A DNA stretch of 64,000 bases. It comes from Bacteroidales bacterium UBA7009. GTDB taxonomy: Bacteria; Bacteroidota; Bacteroidia; Bacteroidales; Paludibacteraceae. Below the pieces are notes generated by a model. The model was given only the letters and a program-made list of their open reading frames with translations. It was not told where the DNA came from and ran no database searches. The number at the start of each line of letters is the position of its first letter. Position 1 is the stretch's first letter. Shown in pieces: positions 44,077-53,506 of this stretch. Location: positions 34,499 to 98,498 of the forward strand of contig DJXH01000057.1 in assembly GCA_002449665.1 (NCBI GenBank), written 5' to 3'. Both the position numbers and the translations under genes were made by a program.

Positions 44077-44535
44077 TTATTGCTGTACGCGCAGTTTGGC
44101 AATCAGTTTGCGCAGCGGCTGTCCTACCGGCACTATACCCGGGCGGTGACCGTCACTGGGGAAGAAAACGGCAAAATAGCCTACGGGTACGTCAAATTCG
44201 GCTATGGCTTCATCGTTGTAAAGTTCTACATCTTTGCCTTCATCGTATTCTTTTGTTACCTGTTCGCAGTCTTCTTGTGCCTTGTAGCCCATACGCTCGG
44301 TGGCGGTAAGGGGGATTTGTATGTCGATATAGTCTTTGTGAGCCTCCATCGGCACTTCTTTTTTGTCTTTACCTACGAGGTCGATGATGTTCACAAAGAG
44401 TTCGTCTCCGTTGAGGCGGATTTTGCCTGCGGGGAAAGATTCGAGGTCGTTGTCGTTGAAGAACTGCATAAAGCGTTCCATACCGGGTACGCTGTCGTAG
44501 TAGAGGTCAGCGTTTTCTATTTTATCAAGTATCAT
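44077..44535 (-). CDS. YhcH/YjgK/YiaL (NanQ-like) family protein
   Basis: A 152-residue cupin-like protein of the YhcH/YjgK/YiaL family. E. coli YhcH (NanQ) is a sialic acid anomerase; other members act on other sugars. Seen motifs: EAHKDYIDIQIPL (about residues 83-95) with the metal-binding His, and FAVFFPSDGHRPGI (about 122-135) with the second His. Its own promoter lies at 44573-44604 and wzt follows after 12 bp, so the two are probably co-transcribed, which suggests a link to nonulosonate handling. Confidence 0.87.
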   Translation of the reverse strand: MILDKIENADLYYDSVPGMERFMQFFNDNDLESFPAGKIRLNGDELFVNIIDLVGKDKKEVPMEAHKDYIDIQIPLTATERMGYKAQEDCEQVTKEYDEGKDVELYNDEAIAEFDVPVGYFAVFFPSDGHRPGIVPVGQPLRKLIAKLRVQQ

Positions 44536-44572
44536 AATTTATGTGGGTGTGTAACCCGTTGGTTATAGCGCG

Positions 44573-44604
44573 CAAAGGTACGAAGACTTTTTCGTTCTTA
44601 CAAG
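44573..44604 (-). promoter_or_regulatory. Promoter of the yhcH-wzt operon
   Basis: Minus strand -7 element TACCTTTG (44580-44573), 20-bp spacer, -33 CTTG (44604-44601). Confidence 0.8.
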
Positions 44605-44620
44605 CAAGATTGCGTATATT

Positions 44621-44651
44621 TTTGGAGAATTGTGAAAATTTCGTACCTTTG
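44621..44651 (+). promoter_or_regulatory. Promoter of the TonB-dependent receptor gene
   Basis: TTTG (44621-44624), 19-bp spacer, TACCTTTG (44644-44651). It is divergent from the yhcH promoter. The expected start near 44658 leaves about 39 nt before the ATG at 44697. Confidence 0.8.
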
Positions 44652-44696
44652 CGCCGTTTTTTTTTGCTAACAAAGATTAGAAATCCTATTTTATCA

Positions 44697-46979
44697 ATGA
44701 AGCGATATTTTTTACTTTTTTCACTTCTTTTTGTTTCCTTGTCTTTTTTTGCGCAGAATGATGCGAATATAGTAGGTCATGTTCTTGATGCGGCTACGGG
44801 TGAGCACCTTGCGTATATTACGGTACAAATAAAAGGTACTTCTTCCGGGTGTCAAACGGACGAGACGGGACACTATTTTCTTAAGAATCTTCCCAAGGGT
44901 GAGCATACGCTTATCTTTTCTGCCGTAGGCTATAAGCAGGTTGAGAGACAGGTGAGCATATCTGTTGTCCCTTCTACATATGAACTTAACGTTGAACTTG
45001 AAGAGGATGTGATAACGCTTGATAATGTTGTTGTTACCGCTAATCGCTATGAGACGCGTCAAAAGGATGTGGCAACGATAGTGAATGTCATTTCGCCTCT
45101 GACGTTCGAGACCACTGCTGCGAGTTGTATGGCGGATGTCCTCAATTATCAGACAGGTCTTCGTGTAGATAATACGTGTGCCAACTGCGGTCAGACCCAA
45201 CTGCGAATAAACGGACTTGAGGGGCAGTACTCGCAGATATTGATGGACTCCCGCCCTATTTTCTCATCGCTTGCCGCTGTGTATGGTTTGGAGCAGATAC
45301 CGGTGGGTATGGTGGACAGAGTAGAGGTGGTCAGAGGCGGCACTTCGGCTTTGTACGGCTCGAATGCGATAGGCGGAGTGGTGAATATAATAACACGCGA
45401 GCCGACACATAATTTTGTGCGCTTGAGCAACACGTCTTCAATGCTACGCACATCGGCTTACGACATTAACACTACGCTTAATGCGGGTGTGGTGTCGAGC
45501 AATCAGAAGATGGGTGTTTTTCTTTTTGCCGTTCAGCGCAACCGCAAGCAGTATGACCACGACGGAGACGGATATTCGGATATACCCAAACTAAATAGTA
45601 CGACCGCCGGTTTCCGCAGCTTTTTCAAGACCTCGGCATACTCGAAGATAGTGGCGGAGTATCACCACGTAAGCGATTTTCGCAGAGGCGGTAATAAGTT
45701 TGACGAGGAGCCTTTTAATGCCGAAATCGCCGAGCAGGCAAGGCATAACATAGATGCCGGCAGCCTGAATTTTAACTGGTTTACTGCTGACAACAAGCAT
45801 CATCTCAATATCTATACCGCTCTTCAGAATATCTCTCGCGACAGTTATTACGGAGCAGACCACGACCCCAATGCCTACGGCCATTCTCACGACCTTACGT
45901 CTGTGTCGGGTGCACAGTACAGGTGGCATATATCGAAGTTTGGGATTATGCCTGCCGATTTCACTGCGGGAGCCGAATATACGTATAACTCACTATCGGA
46001 TGACATTAAGGGTTATGACCGCCATTTGGTGCAGAAGGTGCATACGTATGGCGGTTTTGTGCAGAACGAGTGGAAGAACGAGCAGTGGAGTGCGCTTGTA
46101 GGCGTAAGGGTGGAGAAGCATAATATGCTCAAGCAGCCTATTGTTATGCCGCGTGCCAACTTGCGCTATTCGCCTGTGGAGTGGCTTATACTGCGTACGG
46201 GCTATTCGTCCGGCTATCGTGCTCCGCAGGCATACGAGGAGGACTTGCACGTGAGTGCCGTAGGCGGTGAGGTGTCGCTTGTAGAATTGGACCCCAACCT
46301 CAAGCCGGAGAGTTCACATAGCGTCAACTTGAGCACCGACTGGTATGGAAGTTGGGGCGACTGGCATACCAACCTGTTGCTTGAAGGTTTTTACACTCGT
46401 CTTAATAATGTTTTCTTCTTGGAGGAGAAAAGTCGTGATGCGCAGAATAACCTGCTGCTGTTGCGCACTAACGCCAAGGGGGCGCAGGTGGCAGGCTTGA
46501 ACGTTGAAGGCAAGGTGGGGTATAAGCATTATGTTGATTTACAACTCGGTTATACTTTTCAGAAGAGCGAGTATATAGAGGCGCAGGCTTGGAGCGAGAA
46601 CACTGATATTGCTCCTCAAAAGCGTATGTTCCGCACTCCGGATCATTATGCATACTGGCTGCTTAACGTCAATTCCGTCAAGGACTTCACTATCAGCATA
46701 AACGGTAAGGTAACCGGTAGTATGCTTGTGCAGCACTATGCGGGGTATGTGCCTGAGGACGAGGAGAAACTTACGCCGTGGTTTTGTGAACTCGGAGTAA
46801 AATTGGCGTATGACATACACCTTTATAAATCTTATTGTCTGCAGGTGAATATAGGCGTTAAGAATCTGCTTAACCAATATCAGAAAGACCTTGACAAAGG
46901 TGCGTTGCGTGATGCAGCCTATATATACGGTCCGTCGCTGCCCCGCACTTGGTTTGCAGGTATATGTCTTGACATATAG
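44697..46979 (+). CDS. TonB-dependent outer-membrane receptor
   Basis: A 760-residue outer-membrane transporter. Signal peptide MKRYFLLFSLLFVSLSFFAQ, then a carboxypeptidase-regulatory-like (CarboxypepD_reg) domain (about 22-105: GHVLDAATGEHLAY, FSAVGYKQVE), a plug domain (VVVTANRYETRQKDVATIV; RVEVVRGGTSALYGSNAIGGVVNI) and a C-terminal beta-barrel ending in an aromatic-rich strand. The barrel resembles cobalamin/iron-siderophore (BtuB/FepA-like) receptors more than SusC. The substrate is unknown; no SusD partner or periplasmic binding protein is nearby. Translation in this frame could start earlier, but the promoter and signal peptide fix the ATG at 44697. Confidence 0.92.
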   Translation: MKRYFLLFSLLFVSLSFFAQNDANIVGHVLDAATGEHLAYITVQIKGTSSGCQTDETGHYFLKNLPKGEHTLIFSAVGYKQVERQVSISVVPSTYELNVELEEDVITLDNVVVTANRYETRQKDVATIVNVISPLTFETTAASCMADVLNYQTGLRVDNTCANCGQTQLRINGLEGQYSQILMDSRPIFSSLAAVYGLEQIPVGMVDRVEVVRGGTSALYGSNAIGGVVNIITREPTHNFVRLSNTSSMLRTSAYDINTTLNAGVVSSNQKMGVFLFAVQRNRKQYDHDGDGYSDIPKLNSTTAGFRSFFKTSAYSKIVAEYHHVSDFRRGGNKFDEEPFNAEIAEQARHNIDAGSLNFNWFTADNKHHLNIYTALQNISRDSYYGADHDPNAYGHSHDLTSVSGAQYRWHISKFGIMPADFTAGAEYTYNSLSDDIKGYDRHLVQKVHTYGGFVQNEWKNEQWSALVGVRVEKHNMLKQPIVMPRANLRYSPVEWLILRTGYSSGYRAPQAYEEDLHVSAVGGEVSLVELDPNLKPESSHSVNLSTDWYGSWGDWHTNLLLEGFYTRLNNVFFLEEKSRDAQNNLLLLRTNAKGAQVAGLNVEGKVGYKHYVDLQLGYTFQKSEYIEAQAWSENTDIAPQKRMFRTPDHYAYWLLNVNSVKDFTISINGKVTGSMLVQHYAGYVPEDEEKLTPWFCELGVKLAYDIHLYKSYCLQVNIGVKNLLNQYQKDLDKGALRDAAYIYGPSLPRTWFAGICLDI

Positions 46980-47020
46980 AGATAGCGTTAGTGCATAATT
47001 TTGTGTAAATTGTGCAAGAA

Positions 47021-47052
47021 TTTGCATAAAATGTAAAAAAGCCGTAACTTTG
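47021..47052 (+). promoter_or_regulatory. Promoter of the malQ operon
   Basis: TTTG (47021-47024), 20-bp spacer, TAACTTTG (47045-47052). A leader of about 70 nt precedes the malQ ATG. Confidence 0.85.
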
Positions 47053-47128
47053 CGGGCTGATTGTATATCAGTTCGCAAAGTTTTGTTATGCAACCATTAT
47101 AATAATTCGCAACATAAATCTTCAGACT

Positions 47129-49723
47129 ATGAAAATCAGATTTCAGATTAACTACCGCACCGAGTACGGACAGACATTGTGTATTATTGACCAAACCCCG
47201 TCTGACCAAGGTTCCAATATCACGGGTTGGACAGAGCAAGAGCCTCTTGAGCTGCATTGTGAGGGGGCTGATTTTTGGACTGCAAACGTTGAGATAAGTG
47301 ATTTTTTATCAGATATTTACTATAAGTATGCCATTCGTCTTGAGGGTGGAGGATACATATACGAGGCAGACGGAGTACGCCACGTAGCCGTTCGTGCGCA
47401 GGACAAGTCGCTTACCATTCGCGACTCTTGGCAGGCGAAGAATAACGATTCGCTCTTCTATAGCACTGCATATCAGAAGGCACTCTTCCATCGTACTAAT
47501 CGCGCGAAAAAAGCGGCACTTGCAACAGCCAACATACGTTTCAGCGTTGCTCTGCCGCAGATTCTGCCTTCGCAGGGTGTGGGTGTAATGGGTAATATAC
47601 CCGAACTCGGCGAGTGGGATGCGAAGAAGATGCTACTGCTTTCCGATGCCGATTTCCCCGTATGGAAAGGCGGTATCAAGTTCAAGGGCGAAGGTGTGAT
47701 AGAGTATAAATACTGCATCTACGACCTTGCTACCGGTCAGGTGGTTGACCTTGAGTGGGGCGAGAACCGTCAGATATGGGGTTGGCAGAAGGGTATGCAC
47801 CTTCAGCAGAATGACCGTGCTTTCCGTCGTACACAACCGCGCTTCAAAGGTGCGGGCGTGGCAGTGCCTGTTTTCTCCCTCCGCACCGAGAACGGCTTTG
47901 GTATAGGCGAGTTTCTCGACCTCAAACTGATGGCAGACTGGGCAGCGCGCACAGGGCAGAAGATGATACAGACCTTGCCTATCAACGATACCACGCTGAC
48001 ACATACCAACACCGATTCATATCCGTATAACGCAGTGAGTGTGTTTGCTTTGCACCCCATCTACCTCAACATACCCGCTATGGGCAAACTGACCCCTGCA
48101 CAGCAAAAGAAATATGATAAGACCAAAGCGGAGTTTAATGCCAAGTCCATAGCCGACTATCAGGTGGTATATGACGAGAAGATGACCTACTTCAAGGCTC
48201 TGTACAAGCGCGATGGCAAGGCTCTGTTTGAGACGAAGGAGTTTAAGGCTTTCTTTGAGAGAAACAAGCAATGGCTTGAGCCTTATGCTAAGTTCCTTGC
48301 CGAGAGGGACAAGCAGCCGAAGCAACTCTACTACTACTTGCAGTATCACGCTGACAAGCAACTGCAAGAGGCTGTGGACTATGCTCACTCGCAGGGTGTG
48401 GCAATGAAAGGCGACATACCAATTGGAATCTCTCCCGATTCCGTGGATGCCACCACCGACCCGCAACTCTTCAACCTTGATGCTTCTGCCGGTGCGCCGC
48501 CCGATGATTTCTCCATCAGCGGTCAGAACTGGGGCTTCCCGACCTACAACTGGGACGTGATGGCACAAGACGGCTATCAGTGGTGGCGCAGACGCTTCAC
48601 CAAGATGCAGGATTACTTTGATGCATATCGTATAGACCATATCCTCGGCTTCTTCCGTATATGGCAGATGCGCAAGTCAGACGTCTGGGGCTTGTGCGGT
48701 CATTTCTCGCCGGCAATGCCGTACTCGCTGCAAGACCTGTGGAATATGGGTATCAAGCTTGACGAGAACCGTATGACTCTGCCGTATATCCGCAGCAATT
48801 TCCTCGGCGATGTGTTCGGCTATGACACGGAAGAGGCAAAGCAGAAATACCTCAACACCAACGATGGCTATGTATATTGGTTTAAGGACGAGTTTAACAC
48901 ACAGAAGAAAGTGGAGGACTATTTCCTTTCTAACGGACTGACAGACGACAAGAGCCGCAACATAATGAACGGACTGCTTTATCTGCACTGTGAGGTACTC
49001 TTTGTGCGCGACCAGAAGAACCCGTCAATGCTCCACCCGCGTATCTCGATGTATCAGTCGCATACGTTCAACGAACTGTATGATGACCAAAAGCAGATAC
49101 TGATGGGCATATACAATGACTATTTCTATCGCCGTCATACAAGTTTCTGGTACGAGTCGGCAATGCGCAAACTGCCTACTCTCATATCTTCCACCGGTAT
49201 GCTGTGTTGCGGCGAAGACCTCGGAATGGTTCCAGACTGTGTACCGCAGGTAATGAGCGAATTGCAGATTCTCTCGCTTGAGATACAGCGTATGCCTAAA
49301 GACCCGAAGCGCACCTTCGCTCACCCCGCCGATGCGCCTTACCTTAGCGTATGTACGACCGGAACGCACGATATGAATCCGCTGCGTGCTTGGTGGGAAG
49401 AAGACAGAGAAGTAACCCAACGTTTCTACAACGAGCAGATGGGCTGGCAGGGTGAAGCACCGGCGGTGATGACACCCGAGATAGCCGAGTCTATCATCAA
49501 CCAACACATGTACAGTCCTGCTATGTGGGTCATACTGCCGCTACAGGACTGGCTGGCAGTGGATGGCCGTCTGCGCAGAGAAGATGCACATGCAGAGCGA
49601 ATCAACGTACCTGCCAACCCGCGCCATTTCTGGAACTGGCGTATGCACCTTACCCTTGAGCAACTGCTTAAGGAAGAGGCGTTTAACAACAAAATAAAAG
49701 CACTAACACAATCACGTCAATGA
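47129..49723 (+). CDS. malQ: 4-alpha-glucanotransferase with two N-terminal starch-binding domains
   Basis: GH77 disproportionating enzyme that moves alpha-1,4-glucan segments between maltooligosaccharides or glycogen. The 864-residue protein carries two CBM20-like domains (about residues 1-110 and 130-240; the second has GVGVMGNIPELGEWD), then the catalytic barrel with YRIDHILGFFRIW (about 492-504, nucleophile Asp), CCGEDLGMVP (acid/base Glu, about 692) and TGTHDM. The tandem-CBM20 form resembles plant DPE2 and Bacteroidota MalQ. It pairs functionally with glgB at the start of the window. It overlaps ileS by 4 bp. Confidence 0.94.
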   Translation: MKIRFQINYRTEYGQTLCIIDQTPSDQGSNITGWTEQEPLELHCEGADFWTANVEISDFLSDIYYKYAIRLEGGGYIYEADGVRHVAVRAQDKSLTIRDSWQAKNNDSLFYSTAYQKALFHRTNRAKKAALATANIRFSVALPQILPSQGVGVMGNIPELGEWDAKKMLLLSDADFPVWKGGIKFKGEGVIEYKYCIYDLATGQVVDLEWGENRQIWGWQKGMHLQQNDRAFRRTQPRFKGAGVAVPVFSLRTENGFGIGEFLDLKLMADWAARTGQKMIQTLPINDTTLTHTNTDSYPYNAVSVFALHPIYLNIPAMGKLTPAQQKKYDKTKAEFNAKSIADYQVVYDEKMTYFKALYKRDGKALFETKEFKAFFERNKQWLEPYAKFLAERDKQPKQLYYYLQYHADKQLQEAVDYAHSQGVAMKGDIPIGISPDSVDATTDPQLFNLDASAGAPPDDFSISGQNWGFPTYNWDVMAQDGYQWWRRRFTKMQDYFDAYRIDHILGFFRIWQMRKSDVWGLCGHFSPAMPYSLQDLWNMGIKLDENRMTLPYIRSNFLGDVFGYDTEEAKQKYLNTNDGYVYWFKDEFNTQKKVEDYFLSNGLTDDKSRNIMNGLLYLHCEVLFVRDQKNPSMLHPRISMYQSHTFNELYDDQKQILMGIYNDYFYRRHTSFWYESAMRKLPTLISSTGMLCCGEDLGMVPDCVPQVMSELQILSLEIQRMPKDPKRTFAHPADAPYLSVCTTGTHDMNPLRAWWEEDREVTQRFYNEQMGWQGEAPAVMTPEIAESIINQHMYSPAMWVILPLQDWLAVDGRLRREDAHAERINVPANPRHFWNWRMHLTLEQLLKEEAFNNKIKALTQSRQ

Positions 49724-52700
49724 ATCGTTTTAACGAATACAAGCAACTCAACCTTCCCCAATTAAGCCGCGAGATGCTGCAACAATGGGAAGAAGAAAAT
49801 CTGTTTGAAAAAAGTGTAGACACCCGCAAAGGACACAAGCCCTTCATCTTCTTTGAAGGACCGCCCTCTGCCAACGGTATGCCAGGTATCCACCACGTGC
49901 TTGCACGTACCATTAAAGACACCTTCTGCCGCTATAAGACGATGCAGGGGTATGAGGTGCGCCGCAAAGCCGGTTGGGACACACACGGTCTGCCCGTGGA
50001 ACTCGGAGTGGAGAAAATGCTCGGTATCACCAAAGAGGACATCGGCAAGAAGATCAGCGTGGACGAATACAACGCTGCCTGCCGCCGCGAGGTGATGAAA
50101 TATACCAAAGAATGGACCGCCCTCTCCAAGCAGATGGGATACTGGGTGGATCTCGACAATCCCTATATAACCTACGACAACAAGTATATAGAGACGCTTT
50201 GGTATCTGCTGAGCGAACTGTATAAGAAAGGCTATCTGTATAAAGGTTATACCATTCAGCCTTATTCGCCTATGGCAGGTACGGGCTTGTCGTCCCACGA
50301 ACTGAACCAGCCCGGGTGCTATCGCGACGTAAAAGACCTGACCTGTACGGCACGGTTTAAGGTGGCAGGTGAGCAAAACCGCTATTTTATCGCTTGGACC
50401 ACTACTCCGTGGACACTGCCGAGCAATACCGCACTTTGTGTAGGTCCGAAGATTGACTATGTGGAGGTGCGCCTTGAGGACGGTTCTACCGTTATACTCG
50501 CAGAAGCCCGACTTGCCGCCTATGCAAAAGAACTCGGCGAAACGCCTGAGGTCGTATGGCGAGGCAAGGGTACAGACCTTGCGGGTATGCGATACGAACA
50601 ACTCTTTCCTTGGGTTAAACCTGCCGTGTTTGAAAAGGAAGGAAACAAGGTTATTGACCTGTCGGATAAGGCTTTCCGCGTTATTCTCGGCGACTATGTT
50701 ACCACCGATGACGGTACGGGCATAGTGCATATCGCCCCCACTTTCGGTGCGGACGACAAGCGCGTTGCCGATGCTGCCGGTGTACCTGCCTTGTTTATGA
50801 TTACACGCACAGGCGAGATGCGACCGATGGTGGACTTCACCGGTAAGTATTTCCTTATAGACGAACTCAATGAAGACTTCGTAAAAACTTGTGTTAATAC
50901 CGACCTGTACGGTAAATATGCCGGTCAGTTCGTAAAGAACGCCTACGACCGTGAGCATTTCTGGACAGACAACCGTTACAATGAGGCGGAAGCACTCAAA
51001 GCAGAAAACCTTGATGTACGCCTCTGCATAGAGATGAAACAGGACGGTCGTTGCTTCCGCACGGAGAAACACCTGCACAACTACCCCCATTGCTGGCGCA
51101 CGGACACTCCTATTATCTATTATCCGCTTGACTCGTGGTTCATACGTTCCACCAAAGCGCGCGACGAGATGATAGCCCTCAACAAGACAATCAACTGGCA
51201 GCCGGAATCAACGGGTACCGGGCGTTTCGGCAAATGGCTTGAAAACCTCAACGACTGGAACCTCTCCCGTTCCCGCTATTGGGGTACGCCGCTGCCGATA
51301 TGGCGCACCAAAGACGGACAGGAGGAGATTTGCATAGGCTCTGTAAAAGAACTCTTTGAGCAGATAGACAAGGCAGTGAAGGCAGGTGTTATGAAAGCTA
51401 ATCCGTGGCCTAAACACATAGTAGGCGACTACTCGAAAGCCAACTACGATCCGTCTGTCATTGACCTGCACCGCCCATACGTGGACAATATAGTTTTGGT
51501 AAGCGAGTCGGGCAAGCCGATGTATCGCGAACTTGACCTTATAGATGTATGGTTTGACTCGGGTGCGATGCCCTATGCTCAGAATCACTATCCGTTTGAG
51601 AACGTCAATGCTCCGCGTACTGCCGACTTTATCAGTGAGGGTGTTGACCAAACGCGCGGCTGGTTCTTCACTTTGCACGCCATACATACGATGATAGAAG
51701 GCAAGGTGGCATACAAGAACGTGATAAGCAACGGTTTGGTATTGGACAAGAACGGCGCGAAGATGTCCAAACGTCTCGGTAACGCCATTGACCCGTTTGG
51801 AGCATTGGACAAGTACGGAGCTGATGCCGTGCGCTGGTATATGCTGACTAACTCTGCCCCGTGGGAGAACCTGAAATTCGACCCTGAAGGTGTGGACGAG
51901 ATAAGGCGCAAGTTCTTCGGCACGCTCTATAACACCTACGGATTCTTTGCTCTGTATGCCAATGTGGATGCATGGTCGTCGGATAGCGGTGTGGACAAGT
52001 CGGCTCTGACGGAGATAGACCGCTGGATACTCTCTCGCCTTAATTCAGTAGTGGCAGAAGTTACAGTGGCATACGAGTCTTATGAGCCTACTCGTGCCGG
52101 TCGCGCCATAAGCGACTTTGTGCAGGACGACCTGAGCAACTGGTATGTTCGCCTCAATCGCAAACGCTTCTGGGGCGGCGGTATGAACGCAGACAAGCAG
52201 GCTGCATACTACACCTTATATATGTGCCTGAAGACCGTGGCACAGTTGATGGCTCCTAACGCGCCTTTCTATGCCGACCGTCTGTATCGCGACCTGACCG
52301 GCGAGACAGTACATCTCTCCGCTTGGCCCGTAACCGACAAGCAGATGATTGACACCGAACTTGAGCGGCAGATGAGGCTCGCACAACAAGCCACTTCTAT
52401 GATTCTCTCGCTGCGCAAGCGTGCAGAGAAGAATGTCCGCCAACCCCTGCAAAAAGCGGTTATACCTGCACAGGACGAAGCCACCCGAGATGCTCTGCTA
52501 CGTGCTGCCGACCTTATCCGCGCAGAGGTGAACGTGAAAGAATTAGAAGTGGTGATGGCAGGTGAGTCGGATGTAAGGCTCGTGAAGAAAATCCGTCCCA
52601 ACTTCCGCGTTCTCGGCAAGAAAGCAGGAGCGCAGATGAAAGCCCTTGCTGCGGCTATTACCGCTATGAGTCAGGACGATATAGCAGCCTTTGAGCAGAG

Positions 52701-53091
52701 CGGCACTTACAATTTGCTCGGTATTGACCTTACGGCAGAGGATGTGGAGATTGCCACCGAAGATATGCCGGGCTGGCTCGTGATGAACGAAGGACAACTG
52801 ACTATCGCTCTTGATATTGAACTGACGGAGAGCCTCAAAGAAGAGGGTTTGGCGCGCGAACTGATCAACCGCATTCAGAACCTGCGCAAGACATCGGGCT
52901 TGGATATAACCGACCGTATCAATATCACCATAGAGCAACGCCCCGAAACGGAAAACACTATCCGCCATTTCGGTGAGTATATCTCTTCACAAGTACTTGC
53001 CGCTTCCCTCACACAAGAACAAGGACTGCAAGCGGAAGATACACTTGAGATGGACGGATTCACACTTGCCGTAATCATTAAAAAAGCATAA
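49720..53091 (+). CDS. ileS: Isoleucyl-tRNA synthetase
   Basis: Class I synthetase for tRNA-Ile. At 1123 residues it is the longer, eukaryote-like type seen in Bacteroidota, which is often associated with mupirocin resistance. GPPSANGMPGIHH has the ATP-binding signature (about residues 47-59), AWTTTPWTLPSN belongs to the editing (CP1) domain, and GAKMSKRLGN is the KMSKS loop. A C-terminal DUF5915-like/anticodon region (about 900-1123) lacks the zinc finger of E. coli IleS. Translationally coupled to malQ (ATGA). Confidence 0.96.
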   Translation: MNRFNEYKQLNLPQLSREMLQQWEEENLFEKSVDTRKGHKPFIFFEGPPSANGMPGIHHVLARTIKDTFCRYKTMQGYEVRRKAGWDTHGLPVELGVEKMLGITKEDIGKKISVDEYNAACRREVMKYTKEWTALSKQMGYWVDLDNPYITYDNKYIETLWYLLSELYKKGYLYKGYTIQPYSPMAGTGLSSHELNQPGCYRDVKDLTCTARFKVAGEQNRYFIAWTTTPWTLPSNTALCVGPKIDYVEVRLEDGSTVILAEARLAAYAKELGETPEVVWRGKGTDLAGMRYEQLFPWVKPAVFEKEGNKVIDLSDKAFRVILGDYVTTDDGTGIVHIAPTFGADDKRVADAAGVPALFMITRTGEMRPMVDFTGKYFLIDELNEDFVKTCVNTDLYGKYAGQFVKNAYDREHFWTDNRYNEAEALKAENLDVRLCIEMKQDGRCFRTEKHLHNYPHCWRTDTPIIYYPLDSWFIRSTKARDEMIALNKTINWQPESTGTGRFGKWLENLNDWNLSRSRYWGTPLPIWRTKDGQEEICIGSVKELFEQIDKAVKAGVMKANPWPKHIVGDYSKANYDPSVIDLHRPYVDNIVLVSESGKPMYRELDLIDVWFDSGAMPYAQNHYPFENVNAPRTADFISEGVDQTRGWFFTLHAIHTMIEGKVAYKNVISNGLVLDKNGAKMSKRLGNAIDPFGALDKYGADAVRWYMLTNSAPWENLKFDPEGVDEIRRKFFGTLYNTYGFFALYANVDAWSSDSGVDKSALTEIDRWILSRLNSVVAEVTVAYESYEPTRAGRAISDFVQDDLSNWYVRLNRKRFWGGGMNADKQAAYYTLYMCLKTVAQLMAPNAPFYADRLYRDLTGETVHLSAWPVTDKQMIDTELERQMRLAQQATSMILSLRKRAEKNVRQPLQKAVIPAQDEATRDALLRAADLIRAEVNVKELEVVMAGESDVRLVKKIRPNFRVLGKKAGAQMKALAAAITAMSQDDIAAFEQSGTYNLLGIDLTAEDVEIATEDMPGWLVMNEGQLTIALDIELTESLKEEGLARELINRIQNLRKTSGLDITDRINITIEQRPETENTIRHFGEYISSQVLAASLTQEQGLQAEDTLEMDGFTLAVIIKKA

Positions 53092-53095
53092 GACA

Positions 53096-53506
53096 ATGAA
53101 AAAATATCTTTTTCTCCTGCCAATTTTGCTTATGGCGTTGCTAACGTCTTGCAATATGTCCACCGAAACGGAGATAGGGACACGCGAACAACTGATAGGT
53201 CGTTGGCAGAGCGGGACGGACTATATAGTTTTTTACGACGAAGATGCCGGTGATGGTCTCTCGTGGGGCAAAGAGTGGAACTCGGACGACAAACTTGAGT
53301 CTGACCTCGACGACCCCGATATGGACTACCACGGCAACGGCTGGTTCAAATGGAAGAAAGGTCCGGACTACATCACAGCTGCCAATATGGTAAATATCTC
53401 GCAAGCCGAGGCAGCCATTGATTGGAAACTGTTTGAACTGACTGATACACAGATGAAACTAAGGCAGACATCGCGAATAGTAACATTTCAGAAAATATCG
53501 GAATGA
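53096..53506 (+). CDS. Small lipoprotein, lipocalin-like
   Basis: A 136-residue predicted lipoprotein: signal sequence with lipobox LLTSC (Cys at about 19), then a short beta-rich domain starting GTREQLIGRWQSG and ending MKLRQTSRIVTFQKI. The pattern of a leading G-x-W and a closing strand resembles lipocalin-like domains of Bacteroidota lipoproteins; the function is unknown. Acidic stretch DLDDPDMD in the middle. It follows ileS by 4 bp and overlaps the AsmA-like gene by 4 bp. Confidence 0.75.
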   Translation: MKKYLFLLPILLMALLTSCNMSTETEIGTREQLIGRWQSGTDYIVFYDEDAGDGLSWGKEWNSDDKLESDLDDPDMDYHGNGWFKWKKGPDYITAANMVNISQAEAAIDWKLFELTDTQMKLRQTSRIVTFQKISE

